Of a DNA stretch of 64,000 nucleotides, positions 8,617 to 17,793 are shown piece by piece. A program made the position numbers and the translations under genes. Source of the DNA: Actinomycetes bacterium (GTDB lineage: Bacteria; Actinomycetota; Acidimicrobiia; Acidimicrobiales; RAAP-2); the NCBI GenBank assembly GCA_021785695.1, contig JAJYEQ010000006.1, positions 43,639 through 107,638 of the forward strand, in the 5' to 3' direction. The notes under the pieces are model-generated. The model ran no database searches. It was not told the DNA's origin and was given only the letters and a program-made list of their open reading frames with translations. Positions within the stretch are counted from its first letter, which is position 1. Every line of letters begins with the position of its first letter.

Positions 8617-9510
8617 GTGGACGACGCCACGGCTCGGGCCGGTGGGGGATGGTCGCTCGAGGCGTTTGACGCGTGGCTGGCGGCGCGCGATCTGGCCGCC
8701 GCCACGCGGCGGGCCTACCGCCGCGACCTGGACGCCTTCGTCACCTGGTCGGGCGAGCCGGACCCAGCCCACGTCACCGCGCGGGTACTGCGCGCCCACC
8801 TCGTTGACCTCACCGAGTCCGGGCGCCAGCGGTCGACCATCGCGCGCCGACGGGCGGCGCTGCGGACCTACTTTGCGTGGCTCACCGAGCGTGGCGACCT
8901 GCGCAGCGACCCGGCCAGCCGCCTCCTGGCACCCCGGCCGCCGGCCCGGCTACCGGTGGTGGTCGCACGGGAGCAGCTCGCCGCCCTCCTCGACGAGGAC
9001 TGGGGAGACGACGAGTGGGCCATCCTCGATCGGGCGGTCTGCGAGGTTCTCTATGGGGCGGGCGTGCGGGTGAGCGAGCTGTGCGACCTCGACCGCGGGA
9101 GTGTGGACTGGGCCCGCGGTACCTTGCGCGTGCGGGGCAAGGGGCGCAAGGAGCGCGTCGTGCCGCTGCACCGTCGGGGGCTCGAGGCGATCCGCACGTG
9201 GGTCGACGACGCCCGCGACGACGTGGCCGACCCCGAGCAGTGCGGCGACGCCCTCTTCGTGAACCACCGCGGGCGGCGCCTCGGTCCCCGCGACGTGCGG
9301 CGGATCTTGGACCGGCGCGCGGCGAGCGGCCACGTCTACCCGCACGCCTTGCGCCACACCTACGCCACGCACCTGCTGGAGGGCGGCGCCGATCTGCGCC
9401 ACGTCCAAGAGTTGCTCGGCCACGCGAGCCTGGCGACGACCCAGCTCTACACGCACGTGACCAAGACGCGGCTCCAGGCCATCCACCGCCAGACGCACCC
9501 CCGCGGCTGA
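8617..9510 (+). CDS. xerC: Tyrosine recombinase XerC
   Basis: A 297-residue site-specific tyrosine recombinase. The N-terminal SAM-like core-binding domain (about residues 8-95) precedes the catalytic domain. The catalytic residues are visible: Arg in [12 protein letters not shown] (near 151), His and Arg in [12 protein letters not shown] (near 243-246), His in [10 protein letters not shown] and the nucleophile Tyr in QLYTHV (near 278). XerC/D resolve chromosome dimers at dif. It lies just before rpsB, as in several actinobacteria and firmicutes, which supports a housekeeping Xer rather than a phage integrase. The start is GTG. Confidence 0.9.
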   Translation: MDDATARAGGGWSLEAFDAWLAARDLAAATRRAYRRDLDAFVTWSGEPDPAHVTARVLRAHLVDLTESGRQRSTIARRRAALRTYFAWLTERGDLRSDPASRLLAPRPPARLPVVVAREQLAALLDEDWGDDEWAILDRAVCEVLYGAGVRVSELCDLDRGSVDWARGTLRVRGKGRKERVVPLHRRGLEAIRTWVDDARDDVADPEQCGDALFVNHRGRRLGPRDVRRILDRRAASGHVYPHALRHTYATHLLEGGADLRHVQELLGHASLATTQLYTHVTKTRLQAIHRQTHPRG

Positions 9511-9528
9511 GTCGACTAGCATGGTCAG

Positions 9529-9549
9529 GCCCTCCCGCGGTGGGAGGGC
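9529..9549 (+). promoter_or_regulatory. Hairpin in the rpsB leader
   Basis: A perfect 8-bp stem (gccctccc / gggagggc) with a 5-base loop lies about 80 bases before rpsB. No T-run follows, so it is not a classical terminator. It could be a Rho-type xerC terminator element or a leader structure for S2 autoregulation, which is known in E. coli. The structure is seen; the role is inferred. Confidence 0.45.
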
Positions 9550-9629
9550 ATGGACAATGGGCCGAGGGATATCGGACGGTCGTCGCTCGCGGCGCTCCCC
9601 TGGTCAGCAACCGGACGAAAGGACGACGC

Positions 9630-10679
9630 GTGGCACTGGTCACCTTGCAGGAGCTGCTGGATGCGGGGGTGCACTTCGGGCACCAGACCCGCCGGTGGAA
9701 CCCAAAGATGCGTCGTTTCATCCTGGGTGAGCGCAATGGCATCTACCTGATCGACCTGCGCAAGACGCTCACGGGCATCGAGGCGAGCTACGCCTTCGTG
9801 CGCGAGTTGGTCTCTCAGGGTGGAACGGTGCTGTTCGTGGGGACCAAGAAGCAGAGCCAGGGACCCATCGCGGACTACGCACAGGCCTGCGGCATGCCCT
9901 ACGTCAACCAGCGCTGGCTGGGCGGCATGCTGACCAACTTCGCCACCGTGCACGGGCGGGTGCGCCGCATGAGCGAGCTGCGCGCGATGCAGCGCGCCGG
10001 AGACTTCGACAGCATGCCCAAGCGCGAGGCACTGCGCCACGCGCGCGAGCTCGAGAAGCTGGATCGCAACCTGGGCGGCATTGCGGCCCTCGAACGAGTG
10101 CCCGACGCCATCTTCGTGATCGACACGAAGAAGGAGCAGATTGCGGTCACGGAGGCGCGCAAGCTGGGCATTCCCGTGGTGGCCGTCGTGGACACCAACT
10201 GCGACCCCGACGTGATCGACTTCGTGATCCCGGGCAACGACGACGCGATTCGCGCGGGTGCCCTGATGGCACGTCTGGTGGCTGAGGCGGTTGTCGAGGG
10301 CCGGTACGTGCGCCAGAATCGGGTGAGCGCGACGCGCGCAGCGCAGGCGGCCGCGACTGAGTCGGCCCCCGCCCCCAGCGAGCCCGAGGTTGTCGCCGAG
10401 GTCCCCGCCCCCAGCGAGCCCGAGGTTGTCGCCGAGGTCCCCGCCCCCAGCGAGCCCGGGGTTGTCGCCGAGGTCCCCGCCCCCAGCGAGCCCGAGGTTG
10501 TCGCCGAGGTCCCCGCCCCCAGCGAGCCCGAGGTTGTCGCCGAGGTCCCCGCCCCCAGCGAGCCCGAGGTTGTCGCCGAGGTCCCCGCCCCCAGCGAGCC
10601 CGAGGTTGTCGCCGCGGCCCCCGCTCCCGGCGAGGGGACCGGAGAGGTCGAGACGCCGCTGGCTGCCGAGGCCGAGTAG
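9630..10679 (+). CDS. rpsB: 30S ribosomal protein S2 with a repeat-bearing C-terminal tail
   Basis: A 349-residue uS2. The first 230 or so residues are a normal S2: [19 protein letters not shown], a GTKKQ segment, [13 protein letters not shown] and [14 protein letters not shown]. The protein is about 80-100 residues longer than typical S2 because of an Ala/Pro/Glu/Val tail with seven tandem 12-residue repeats ([12 protein letters not shown]). The GTG at 9630 gives the usual S2 N-terminus (MALVTLQ); a longer frame upstream has no S2 character. It heads rpsB-tsf-pyrH-frr. S2 sits at the mRNA exit side of the 30S subunit; the tail is probably disordered and exposed. Confidence 0.96.
   Translation: MALVTLQELLDAGVHFGHQTRRWNPKMRRFILGERNGIYLIDLRKTLTGIEASYAFVRELVSQGGTVLFVGTKKQSQGPIADYAQACGMPYVNQRWLGGMLTNFATVHGRVRRMSELRAMQRAGDFDSMPKREALRHARELEKLDRNLGGIAALERVPDAIFVIDTKKEQIAVTEARKLGIPVVAVVDTNCDPDVIDFVIPGNDDAIRAGALMARLVAEAVVEGRYVRQNRVSATRAAQAAATESAPAPSEPEVVAEVPAPSEPEVVAEVPAPSEPGVVAEVPAPSEPEVVAEVPAPSEPEVVAEVPAPSEPEVVAEVPAPSEPEVVAAAPAPGEGTGEVETPLAAEAE
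10368..10619 (+). repeat. Seven tandem 36-bp repeats in the rpsB tail
   Basis: Seven in-frame copies of a 36-base unit encode [12 protein letters not shown]. The copies are nearly identical at the DNA level: the third has one codon change (Glu to Gly) and the seventh diverges at its end (AAA for AEV). Such low divergence, including at synonymous positions, indicates recent expansion by slippage or unequal recombination, and the copy number may vary between strains. Confidence 0.95.
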
Positions 10680-10709
10680 TGAAGTTCGAGAGTCTAGAAG
10701 GAGATACAG

Positions 10710-11501
10710 GTGGCAATCACCGCCAAGGACGTCCAGGCCCTGCGCCAAGCTACGGGAGTGGGCATGATGGATGCCAAGCGCGCCCTGGAGGCCAGCGACG
10801 GAGACTTCGAGGCAGCGACGCAGTGGCTGCGGGTCCAGGGTTTGGCGTCGGCCGCTAAGCGGGCCGACCGCGAGGCCGGCGAGGGCGCCGTCGCCGTCGT
10901 GCGCGACGGGTCCGCGGCGGCCATCGTCGAGTTGCGCTGCGAGACCGACTTCGTGGCCAAGTCCGACGCCTTCGTGGCGTTGGCCGACGAGATGGCCACG
11001 CAGGTTGCCGCGCATGGCGAAGGGGCGATCGACGAATTCCGCGAGCGACTCGAGCAGATGCTGACCACCTTGAAGGAGAACATCTCGGTCGGGCGCGTCG
11101 TGCGCCTGTCCGCAGGGCCCGGCGAGGTGGTCGAGACCTACCTGCATCAGCAGTCGGGTCGCGGGGTGAACGCGGTGGCCGTAGTGGTCGCGAACGCCAC
11201 ACCCGAGGTCGTCCACGAGGTGGCCGTCCATATTGCCTTCGCGCGTCCGCAATACGTGACACGCGACGAGGTGCCCGCCGACCTGGTGGCCGCCGAGCGC
11301 GCCACGGTCGAGGAGATCTCGCGGCACGAAGGCAAGCCGGAGGCCGCCCTGCCCAAGATCGTGGAGGGGCGCCTCAACGCGTGGTTCAAGGACCGGGTGC
11401 TCCTCGAGCAGGCCTACGTCCGCGACGAGAAGATGTCCGTCGAGCAGTTCCTGCACGGCGCCACAGTGCGGGCGTTCGCCCAGGTGGTCGTCGGGGCCTG
11501 A
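10710..11501 (+). CDS. tsf: Elongation factor Ts
   Basis: A 263-residue EF-Ts, the guanine-nucleotide exchange factor for EF-Tu. The N-terminal UBA-like signature is ALRQATGVGMMDAKRALE, followed by the core VELRCETDFVAKSDAF and a C-terminal module with LLEQAYVRDEKMSVEQFL. The GTG start is preceded by AAGGAG at 10698-10703. It follows rpsB by 30 bases, the nearly universal rpsB-tsf order. Length and motifs are normal. Confidence 0.97.
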   Translation: MAITAKDVQALRQATGVGMMDAKRALEASDGDFEAATQWLRVQGLASAAKRADREAGEGAVAVVRDGSAAAIVELRCETDFVAKSDAFVALADEMATQVAAHGEGAIDEFRERLEQMLTTLKENISVGRVVRLSAGPGEVVETYLHQQSGRGVNAVAVVVANATPEVVHEVAVHIAFARPQYVTRDEVPADLVAAERATVEEISRHEGKPEAALPKIVEGRLNAWFKDRVLLEQAYVRDEKMSVEQFLHGATVRAFAQVVVGA

Positions 11502-11503
11502 TC

Positions 11504-12214
11504 ATGCGTCGGCTCGTGCTCAAGATGTCGGGCGAGGCGCTGGCGTCAGCCGCCAGCGACGAGACGATCGACGCGACGACGGTCGACTTCCTGGCCCGCG
11601 AGATCGCCGCCGCGATGGATCGCGGTGGTCTGGAGCTGGCGGTGGTCGTAGGTGGCGGGAACATCTGGCGGGGCGCCACTGGCGCCATGGCCGGCATGAA
11701 CCGGGCGAACTCGGACCTCATGGGGATGCTGGGCACCGTGATCAACGCGCTGGCTCTCCAGGACGCGATCGAGAGCCACGGCCGGCCCACGCGCGTGATG
11801 TCGGCGATCGGGATGGACCAGGTGGCCGAGCCCTACATCCGCCGGCGCGCGGTGCGCCACCTCGAGAAGGGGCGCGTCGTCATCTTCGCGGCTGGCATGG
11901 GCAACCCCTACTTCACGACCGACACACCCGCCGCGCAGCGCGCCGCCGAGATCGAGGCGGACCTCGTGCTGAAGGGCACGCACGGTGGCGTCGACGGCGT
12001 CTACGACCAAGATCCGCGACAGCATCCCGAGGCGCAGCGCTTCACGGAGATCTCCTTTGACGAGATCATCGCGCGCGAGCTGCGGGTGATGGACCTGACG
12101 GCGATCACCTTCTGCAAGGACAACAACCTGCCCATTCGGGTCTTCGACCTGATGAAGGCGGGGAACCTGGGTCACGTGCTTGACGGTGACGCTATCGGTA
12201 CGCTGGTGAGGTGA
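11504..12214 (+). CDS. pyrH: Uridylate kinase
   Basis: A 236-residue UMP kinase of the amino-acid kinase fold; it phosphorylates UMP to UDP and is the bacterial hexameric enzyme. It shows LKMSGEAL near the N-terminus, the VVGGGNIWRG motif, the DLMGMLGTVINALALQ segment, and a Thr-Asp-Thr-Pro substrate loop (FTTDTPAAQRA). The ATG at 11504 follows tsf by two bases; earlier in-frame positions lie inside tsf. Its stop overlaps the frr start. Confidence 0.96.
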   Translation: MRRLVLKMSGEALASAASDETIDATTVDFLAREIAAAMDRGGLELAVVVGGGNIWRGATGAMAGMNRANSDLMGMLGTVINALALQDAIESHGRPTRVMSAIGMDQVAEPYIRRRAVRHLEKGRVVIFAAGMGNPYFTTDTPAAQRAAEIEADLVLKGTHGGVDGVYDQDPRQHPEAQRFTEISFDEIIARELRVMDLTAITFCKDNNLPIRVFDLMKAGNLGHVLDGDAIGTLVR

Positions 12215-12780
12215 TGGACGCCGAGATGGCTGACCTCGTCATCGAGGAGGCGCGCGAAAAGATGGCCCACGCGATCGAGCACGTGAGGACCGAGTTCGGC
12301 GCGGTTCGCTCGGGACGGGCGTCGTCGGCGCTGGTCGAGGGTCTGTCGGTCGACTACTACGGCGCGGCCACCGCGCTGAAGCAGCTGGCCAGCTTCTCGA
12401 TCCCCGAGCCACGCCTGCTGGTCGTGTCTCCCTTCGACAAGGGGGCCATGCACGCCATCGAGAAGGCGATCCGGGACTCCGATCTCGGCTTGAACCCGTC
12501 GTCGGATGGCCAGGTGATCCGGCTGTCCTTCCCGACCCTGACCGAGGAGCGGCGACGCGAGTTCGTCAAGGTCGTGCGCGGTCGGGCCGAGGAGGGGCGG
12601 GTGGCCCTGCGGGCCATTCGTCGCCACGCTCGCCAAGAGCTCGAGTCCATGGAGAAGGACGGGCTGCCCAAAGATGAGATGGAGCGCCTGGAGAAGGCGC
12701 TCGAGAAGATGACCCACGATGAGGTCACCCGCATCGATGAGCTGCTCGAGCACAAGGAGCAGGAGCTGCTTGAAGTCTGA
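12214..12780 (+). CDS. frr: Ribosome recycling factor
   Basis: A 188-residue RRF, which splits post-termination ribosomes together with EF-G. Typical segments are MEKAIEHVRTEF-like (MAHAIEHVRTEF), VRSGRASSALVEGLSVDYYG, LKQLASFSIPEPR and LPTLTEERR-like (FPTLTEERRRE). The ATG at 12214 shares one base with the pyrH stop; a GTG three bases earlier is an equally possible start. The end overlaps the TTG start of cdsA by 11 bases. Confidence 0.96.
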   Translation: MDAEMADLVIEEAREKMAHAIEHVRTEFGAVRSGRASSALVEGLSVDYYGAATALKQLASFSIPEPRLLVVSPFDKGAMHAIEKAIRDSDLGLNPSSDGQVIRLSFPTLTEERRREFVKVVRGRAEEGRVALRAIRRHARQELESMEKDGLPKDEMERLEKALEKMTHDEVTRIDELLEHKEQELLEV

Positions 12781-14062
12781 CGAAGACCCGCGCGAGGACG
12801 AGCCAACGGCTCGCCACCCGGTAGTCAGCCCGACCGACGCACGGGTGACGGTCAGCGGGGCAGAGCTAGCGGCCGATGCCGCGAGCGGCTCCAGCGAGTC
12901 GGCCCTGCCACATTGGACCGAGGCGCCCACGGGCCAGGTCCCCATCGTGGTGGCCGGCGAGCCGTCCGAAGACCCCTGGGCCGGGGTGCCCGGGCCGGCG
13001 TGGCGCGAGGGCGAGGCCGACTGGGTGGCCCACGAGGAGCAGTTCGACGCCTCGATGCTGGCGGGAGCCCCGCGCGAGACGGGCACGCGACCCTGGGAGT
13101 TCATCGATGAGCCGGCACCGGCGAGCGAGGAGCAGATCCTCGATGAGGCGCCGCGTCCCGAGCCCGAGCCCGAGCCCACACCGGTGGCCCGGACACGGCG
13201 TGCCGCCCGGGGCGACCTGTTGGCGGGCCGCGCCGTGCGCCAGACCCCCGGGCGCAGCGTCTCCTTGGCGACTGCCACCGGTCTCGGGCTCGCGGTCATC
13301 GCCGTGGCCGCGTTCCTCACCGGACCACTGGCCGTGCTGGTCCTGGTCCTGATCGTGATGGTCGGTGCGGCAGGCGAGGCGCTGGCCGGCTTCCGGCGCG
13401 CGGGGGCGCACCCCGCCACGATCCTGGCCCTGGTGGCGGTGGCCGTGGTCGACATCGCGGTCTACAACAAGGGCTTGCCGGCCGTTGCCGCCATCACCGT
13501 GCTGCTCGTGATCTTAGGCTTCATCTGGTACTTCAGCGCCTTCCGGCTGCTCGACGTCCTCGACGGCCTGGGTGCGACGATCTTCGTCTACGCCTGGGTC
13601 GGGATCCTGGGCTCGTACGCGGCCGCCCTGGTGGCTCCCCGGTACTCCCCGGACCGTCACGGCATCGCGATCCTCTTCGGTGCCCTGGTCATGACGGTGG
13701 CCAACGACACCGGGGCGCTCTTCGTAGGTCGCTGGATCGGCCGGCGCCCGCTCAGCAAGGCTCTCTCGCCCCACAAGACGATCGAGGGCCTGATCGGCGG
13801 GACCGTGATCACCCTGGTGGCCGCCCTCGTGGTCAGCCGGATGCACCCGTGGTCGATGTCGCTCGCGCTGGAGGCGGGGGTCGCCGTGGCGATCGTGGCT
13901 CCCTTGGGCGACCTGTTCGAGTCGATGATCAAGCGGACCCTGGGCGTCAAGGATCTCGGTCGCATCCTGCCGGGCCACGGGGGGCTCCTGGACCGCATCG
14001 ACAGCCTCCTGTTCGTCCTGCCGACGGTCTTCTACCTGGTCCACGCGGTCCACCCGGTCTAG
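12770..14062 (+). CDS. cdsA: Phosphatidate cytidylyltransferase with long acidic N-terminal extension
   Basis: A 430-residue CdsA, the membrane enzyme that makes CDP-diacylglycerol from phosphatidic acid and CTP. The first 155 or so residues are acidic, Pro/Glu-rich and lack hydrophobic segments (including EPEPEPEP). The membrane core has about eight helices and ends with the CdsA signature: KRTLGVKDLGRILPGHGG, then LLDRIDSLLF. The most upstream plausible start is TTG at 12770, overlapping frr; a start closer to the core cannot be excluded. The order frr-cdsA-dxr-M50 protease-ispG is widespread. Confidence 0.92.
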   Translation: MKSDEDPREDEPTARHPVVSPTDARVTVSGAELAADAASGSSESALPHWTEAPTGQVPIVVAGEPSEDPWAGVPGPAWREGEADWVAHEEQFDASMLAGAPRETGTRPWEFIDEPAPASEEQILDEAPRPEPEPEPTPVARTRRAARGDLLAGRAVRQTPGRSVSLATATGLGLAVIAVAAFLTGPLAVLVLVLIVMVGAAGEALAGFRRAGAHPATILALVAVAVVDIAVYNKGLPAVAAITVLLVILGFIWYFSAFRLLDVLDGLGATIFVYAWVGILGSYAAALVAPRYSPDRHGIAILFGALVMTVANDTGALFVGRWIGRRPLSKALSPHKTIEGLIGGTVITLVAALVVSRMHPWSMSLALEAGVAVAIVAPLGDLFESMIKRTLGVKDLGRILPGHGGLLDRIDSLLFVLPTVFYLVHAVHPV

Positions 14063-14064
14063 CG

Positions 14065-15225
14065 ATGGCGCGCCGGGTGGCCCTGCTCGGGGCGACGGGC
14101 TCGATCGGCCGTCAGACGCTGGAGGTGCTGCGGGGCCACCGTGAGGAGTTCACGTTGGTCTCGGTGGCCGCGGCGCGGCGTCTCGACGAGCTGGCCGACA
14201 TCGCGCGCGAGTTCGCGGTGACCCACATCGGCGTCGCGCGCGAGGAGGACCGCGCGATGATGGCCGGCAAGCTCGCGGGGCGCGCGGACGTGGTCGCGGG
14301 TCCCGCGGGGCTCGCGCAGCTGGCCCGAGAGGCCGACATCGTGGTCAACGCGGTGGTGGGCTTCGCCGGCTTGCCCGTGACCCTGGCCGCGCTGGCGGCC
14401 GGCAAGCGTCTGGCCCTGGCCAACAAGGAGTCCTTCATCGCCGCCGCGCCGCTGGTCGAGCGCGTCCGGGCCACGCCCGGTGCCGAGGTCGTGCCACTGG
14501 ACTCGGAGCACTGCGCCATCCACCAGTGCCTGGCCGGGTCGAGCGCCCCGGGCCACCCGGATGTGCGCGCCCTGTGGCTGACCGCATCGGGCGGCCCGTT
14601 TCGCGGCTGGACGCGCGACCGTCTAGCCGAGGCGACCAGGCAAGACGCCCTGCACCACCCGACGTGGTCGATGGGGCCCAAGATCACCGTCGACTCCTCC
14701 ACGCTGATGAACAAGGGTTTCGAGGTCCTCGAGGCCTCGGCCCTCTTTGGCATCGAGGTCGACCGGGTCAAGGTCGTGGTGCATCCCCAGTCCATTGTGC
14801 ACTCGATGGTCGAGTACGTCGACGGGTCGCTGCTGGCCCAGCTGGCGCGGCCCGACATGCGCCTGCCCATCGCCTACGGCCTCGGGTATCCCGAACGTCT
14901 GGCTGACGGGTGGGGCGCCCTCGACTTGACGCAGCGCCTGTCGCTGACCTTCGAGCCGCCCGACGTGGAGGCGTTCCCCGCGATTCCGCTCGCCTACGCG
15001 GCCGCCCGTGCGGGCGGTGCCGCGGCGGCCTGGCTGTCGGGCGCCAACGAGGTCGCCGTCGACGCGTTCCTGGCCGGGCGCCTGCGCTGGTCCGAGATCG
15101 TCCCGGTAGTGGCCACCGTGATGGACGGATTCGTCGACGGGCCGATGCGCGAGGTCGCTGACGTCGTCGCCCACGACGCCGCGGCGCGCGATCGGGCGGC
15201 TCGCGCCATTACCGTGCACTCGTGA
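14065..15225 (+). CDS. dxr: 1-deoxy-D-xylulose-5-phosphate reductoisomerase
   Basis: A 386-residue DXR, the NADPH- and metal-dependent second step of the MEP isoprenoid pathway. It shows the nucleotide-binding LLGATGSIGRQTLEV, LALANKESFIAA, the metal and substrate site PLDSEHCAIHQCL, TASGGPF, and HPTWSMGPKITVDSS followed by TLMNKGFEVLEA. The ATG start is two bases after the cdsA stop. ispG, a later step of the same pathway, is two genes downstream. Confidence 0.97.
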   Translation: MARRVALLGATGSIGRQTLEVLRGHREEFTLVSVAAARRLDELADIAREFAVTHIGVAREEDRAMMAGKLAGRADVVAGPAGLAQLAREADIVVNAVVGFAGLPVTLAALAAGKRLALANKESFIAAAPLVERVRATPGAEVVPLDSEHCAIHQCLAGSSAPGHPDVRALWLTASGGPFRGWTRDRLAEATRQDALHHPTWSMGPKITVDSSTLMNKGFEVLEASALFGIEVDRVKVVVHPQSIVHSMVEYVDGSLLAQLARPDMRLPIAYGLGYPERLADGWGALDLTQRLSLTFEPPDVEAFPAIPLAYAAARAGGAAAAWLSGANEVAVDAFLAGRLRWSEIVPVVATVMDGFVDGPMREVADVVAHDAAARDRAARAITVHS

Positions 15226-16466
15226 ACGGGCGAGCGTCACTGATCCCCTTCGTCGCCGGAGTGGCACTGGTCGCCGCCGCACTGGACTGGATCGGGGGAT
15301 GGGCGCTGCCCACGGTGATCGGTGCGCTGGTCGTCATGGTGGTGGGCCACGAGTTCGGGCACTTCATCACGGCCAAGCGGGCGGGACTGGTCGTCACCGA
15401 CTTCTTCGTGGGCTTTGGCCCGGTGATCTGGTCCACGACGGTGGGCGAGACGCGCTACGGCCTGCGCCTGCTCCCACTGGGCGGCTACGTCAAGATCCCG
15501 GGCATGACGTGGGCCGACGAGCTGCCCGCCGAGCTTGAGCCCCGGACCTACCGGGCGGCCAGCTACCCCCGGCAGGTGCTGTTCGCCGGGGCGGGATCGC
15601 TGATGCACGGCGTCATGGCCCTGGTGCTGGCGTGGGCCTCGCTGTCCCTGGTGGGCCTGCCCTCGCCGAGCCACGTGGCGATCGGGTCGTTCACGCACTG
15701 GGACGGGCACGCGCGCAACGCCGCCCAGCTGGCGGGCCTGCACGTGGGCGACCGCATCGTCTCGGTGGACGGTCAGGCGGTGCGCAGCGCCCAGACCCTG
15801 GTCACGCTGGTCCACGACCACATCGGTCGCCCTCTGCGCCTGGTCGTCGAGCGTGGCTCGGCGACACGCACGCTCGTGGCCACGCCCGTCAACGGCCAGC
15901 GCCTCCAGGTCGGTGGCCAGCGCCTGGACACCGGATCGCGGCCCGAGGGCTATATCGGCGTCACGCTGGTCGACCAGGTCGTGCGCCAGTCGTGGCTGGC
16001 GTCGATCCCCGGAGCGTTCTCGCGGGTGGGCGAGGTGGCAGCTCTGTCGGTCCATGGTCTGGTGCATGTCTTCTCGCCGGGGGAGTTCGTCAGCCTGTAC
16101 CACCAGATCACCAACGCGTCGGTGGCCAACCGACCCAGCGTGCAGCTGTCGCGTCCCCAGTCGATCGTGGGCGTGGTCCGCCTCGCGGTGCAGAGCGCTG
16201 CGCTCGGCCCCGGGGTGTTGCTCGAAGTCCTGATGGCCGTGAACATCTTCGTCGGGCTGATGAACCTGCTGCCCCTGCTGCCCCTCGACGGTGGCTACAT
16301 CGCTGTGGCCACCTACGAGCGCATCCGCAGCCGGCGGGGACGCCGCTACCACGCCGACCTGGCGCGCCTGAACCCCGTCGTCTTCGCCTTCGTCGCGGTG
16401 CTCCTGGCCCTGTTCGCCAGCACGCTCTACCTGGACATCGTCCACCCGATCGCCAATCCCTTCTAG
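15222..16466 (+). CDS. Site-2 intramembrane metalloprotease, RseP/Rip1 family (M50)
   Basis: A 414-residue membrane protease. The first transmembrane segment carries the zinc motif GHEFGH (near residue 43), followed by the FGPVIW and GGYVKIPGM blocks. A single PDZ domain (LAGLHVGDRIVSVDGQ) sits in the middle, and the third conserved element NLLPLLPLDGG is near residue 350. Such proteases cleave anti-sigma factors and other membrane proteins within the bilayer. The GTG start overlaps the dxr stop (GTGA). It is related to RseP of E. coli and Rip1 of mycobacteria; the substrate is unknown. Confidence 0.92.
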   Translation: MNGRASLIPFVAGVALVAAALDWIGGWALPTVIGALVVMVVGHEFGHFITAKRAGLVVTDFFVGFGPVIWSTTVGETRYGLRLLPLGGYVKIPGMTWADELPAELEPRTYRAASYPRQVLFAGAGSLMHGVMALVLAWASLSLVGLPSPSHVAIGSFTHWDGHARNAAQLAGLHVGDRIVSVDGQAVRSAQTLVTLVHDHIGRPLRLVVERGSATRTLVATPVNGQRLQVGGQRLDTGSRPEGYIGVTLVDQVVRQSWLASIPGAFSRVGEVAALSVHGLVHVFSPGEFVSLYHQITNASVANRPSVQLSRPQSIVGVVRLAVQSAALGPGVLLEVLMAVNIFVGLMNLLPLLPLDGGYIAVATYERIRSRRGRRYHADLARLNPVVFAFVAVLLALFASTLYLDIVHPIANPF

Positions 16467-16506
16467 CGGCGGTCCCGCCGGGACCCGAGCGCGGCAGAAT
16501 GGAAGC

Positions 16507-17745
16507 ATGGAAATCTCGTCCGCGCTGCTCGCCCCGCGTCGCCCGACCCGCCAGATCTCGGTCGGCTCGGTCAAGGTCGGCGGCCAGGCTCCGGTCTCGG
16601 TGCAGTCGATGACGACCACGAAGACAGCGGACGTCGAGGGGACCCTGCAGCAGGTCTACGCGCTGGCGGCCGCCGGCGCCGACATCGTGCGCTGCACGTG
16701 CAACGACCAGGCCGCCGCCGAGGGACTGGCCCTGATCGTGCCGCGCTCCCCGGTTCCCATCGTCGCCGACATCCACTTCCACGTGGAGATGGCGTTGGCC
16801 GCCCTCGAGGCGGGCGTCCACGGCCTGCGCCTGAACCCCGGGAACCTCCGCAAGCCCGAGGAGATCCGGCTGGTGGCTCGCGAGGCCAAGGACCGCGGCG
16901 TCCCCATCCGCATCGGGGTCAACGCGGGCAGCCTGCATCCCGACCTCTACGCACGTTTCGGGGGCGCGACGCCCGAGGCCCTGGTGGAGTCGGCCCGTCA
17001 GGAACTGGCCTACTTCGCCGACGTGGACTTCACCGACGTCAAGATCTCGGTGAAGGCGTCCTCGGTGGCCACGATGATCGCGGCCTATCGCCTGGCTTCG
17101 GAGACCTTCGACCATCCGCTGCACCTCGGGGTCACCGAGGCCGGGCCACCTCCCGGCGGCCTCATCAAGGGAACCGTCGGCATCGGCACGCTGCTGGCCG
17201 AGGGCATCGGTGACACCATCCGCTACTCCTTGACCGCCGACCCGGTCGAGGAGGCCCGGGCTGGTCGCCAGCTGCTCGAGGCCCTGGGCCTGCGCGAGAG
17301 GCGGGGCCTGGACCTGATCGCCTGCCCGAGCTGCGGGCGGGCCGAGATCGACGTGATCGGCGTGGCCCGCGCGGCCCAGGAGGCCCTCGAGGCCCTCGAC
17401 CTGCCGCTGCAGGTGGCCGTGATGGGCTGCGTGGTCAACGGGCCAGGCGAGGCGCGCCACGCCGACTTGGGGATCGCGGCCGGACGACACCGCGGGCATC
17501 TCTTCATCAAGGGGCAGATCATCCGCGTCGTGCCCGAGGGCGACATGGTCGCCGCACTCGTCGAGGAGGCCCAGCGCATCGCCGACGAAGGGGTCGAGGC
17601 GCGCCTGGCGGCTCGCGACACGGGAGCCGAGGCCGAGGCGGCCGCGGACCGGGCCGGGCTCCTGGAGGACCGCGGGCTGGATGTGAATCGGTCCGGTGAG
17701 CGCATCGCCCGGATCCGGCAGCGCTCGAGCAAGCACCCCGACTGA
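16507..17745 (+). CDS. ispG: 4-hydroxy-3-methylbut-2-en-1-yl diphosphate synthase (flavodoxin-type)
   Basis: A 412-residue IspG (GcpE), the [4Fe-4S] enzyme of the MEP pathway that reduces methylerythritol cyclodiphosphate to HMBPP. The N-terminal TIM-barrel part has VQSMTTTKTADVEGT and VADIHFHVEMAL. The C-terminal cluster ligands are seen in LIACPSCGRAEIDV and MGCVVNGPGEARHADLG. Its length is typical for an actinobacterial single-module enzyme. It lies 40 bases after the M50 protease gene. Confidence 0.97.
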   Translation: MEISSALLAPRRPTRQISVGSVKVGGQAPVSVQSMTTTKTADVEGTLQQVYALAAAGADIVRCTCNDQAAAEGLALIVPRSPVPIVADIHFHVEMALAALEAGVHGLRLNPGNLRKPEEIRLVAREAKDRGVPIRIGVNAGSLHPDLYARFGGATPEALVESARQELAYFADVDFTDVKISVKASSVATMIAAYRLASETFDHPLHLGVTEAGPPPGGLIKGTVGIGTLLAEGIGDTIRYSLTADPVEEARAGRQLLEALGLRERRGLDLIACPSCGRAEIDVIGVARAAQEALEALDLPLQVAVMGCVVNGPGEARHADLGIAAGRHRGHLFIKGQIIRVVPEGDMVAALVEEAQRIADEGVEARLAARDTGAEAEAAADRAGLLEDRGLDVNRSGERIARIRQRSSKHPD

Positions 17746-17793
17746 GCCTCGGGCGCCCGGTAGGCTGTCGCCACCGCCAGCCGAAGGAGACCT

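Noticed and set aside
8617..9510. XerC-like gene as a phage integrase
   Set aside because: It sits in a conserved place before rpsB among core genes, with matching composition and no element boundaries around it.
10368..10619. CRISPR-like array
   Set aside because: The 36-bp repeats are contiguous, without spacers, and are in frame with rpsB. No CRISPR array or cas gene is seen anywhere in the window.
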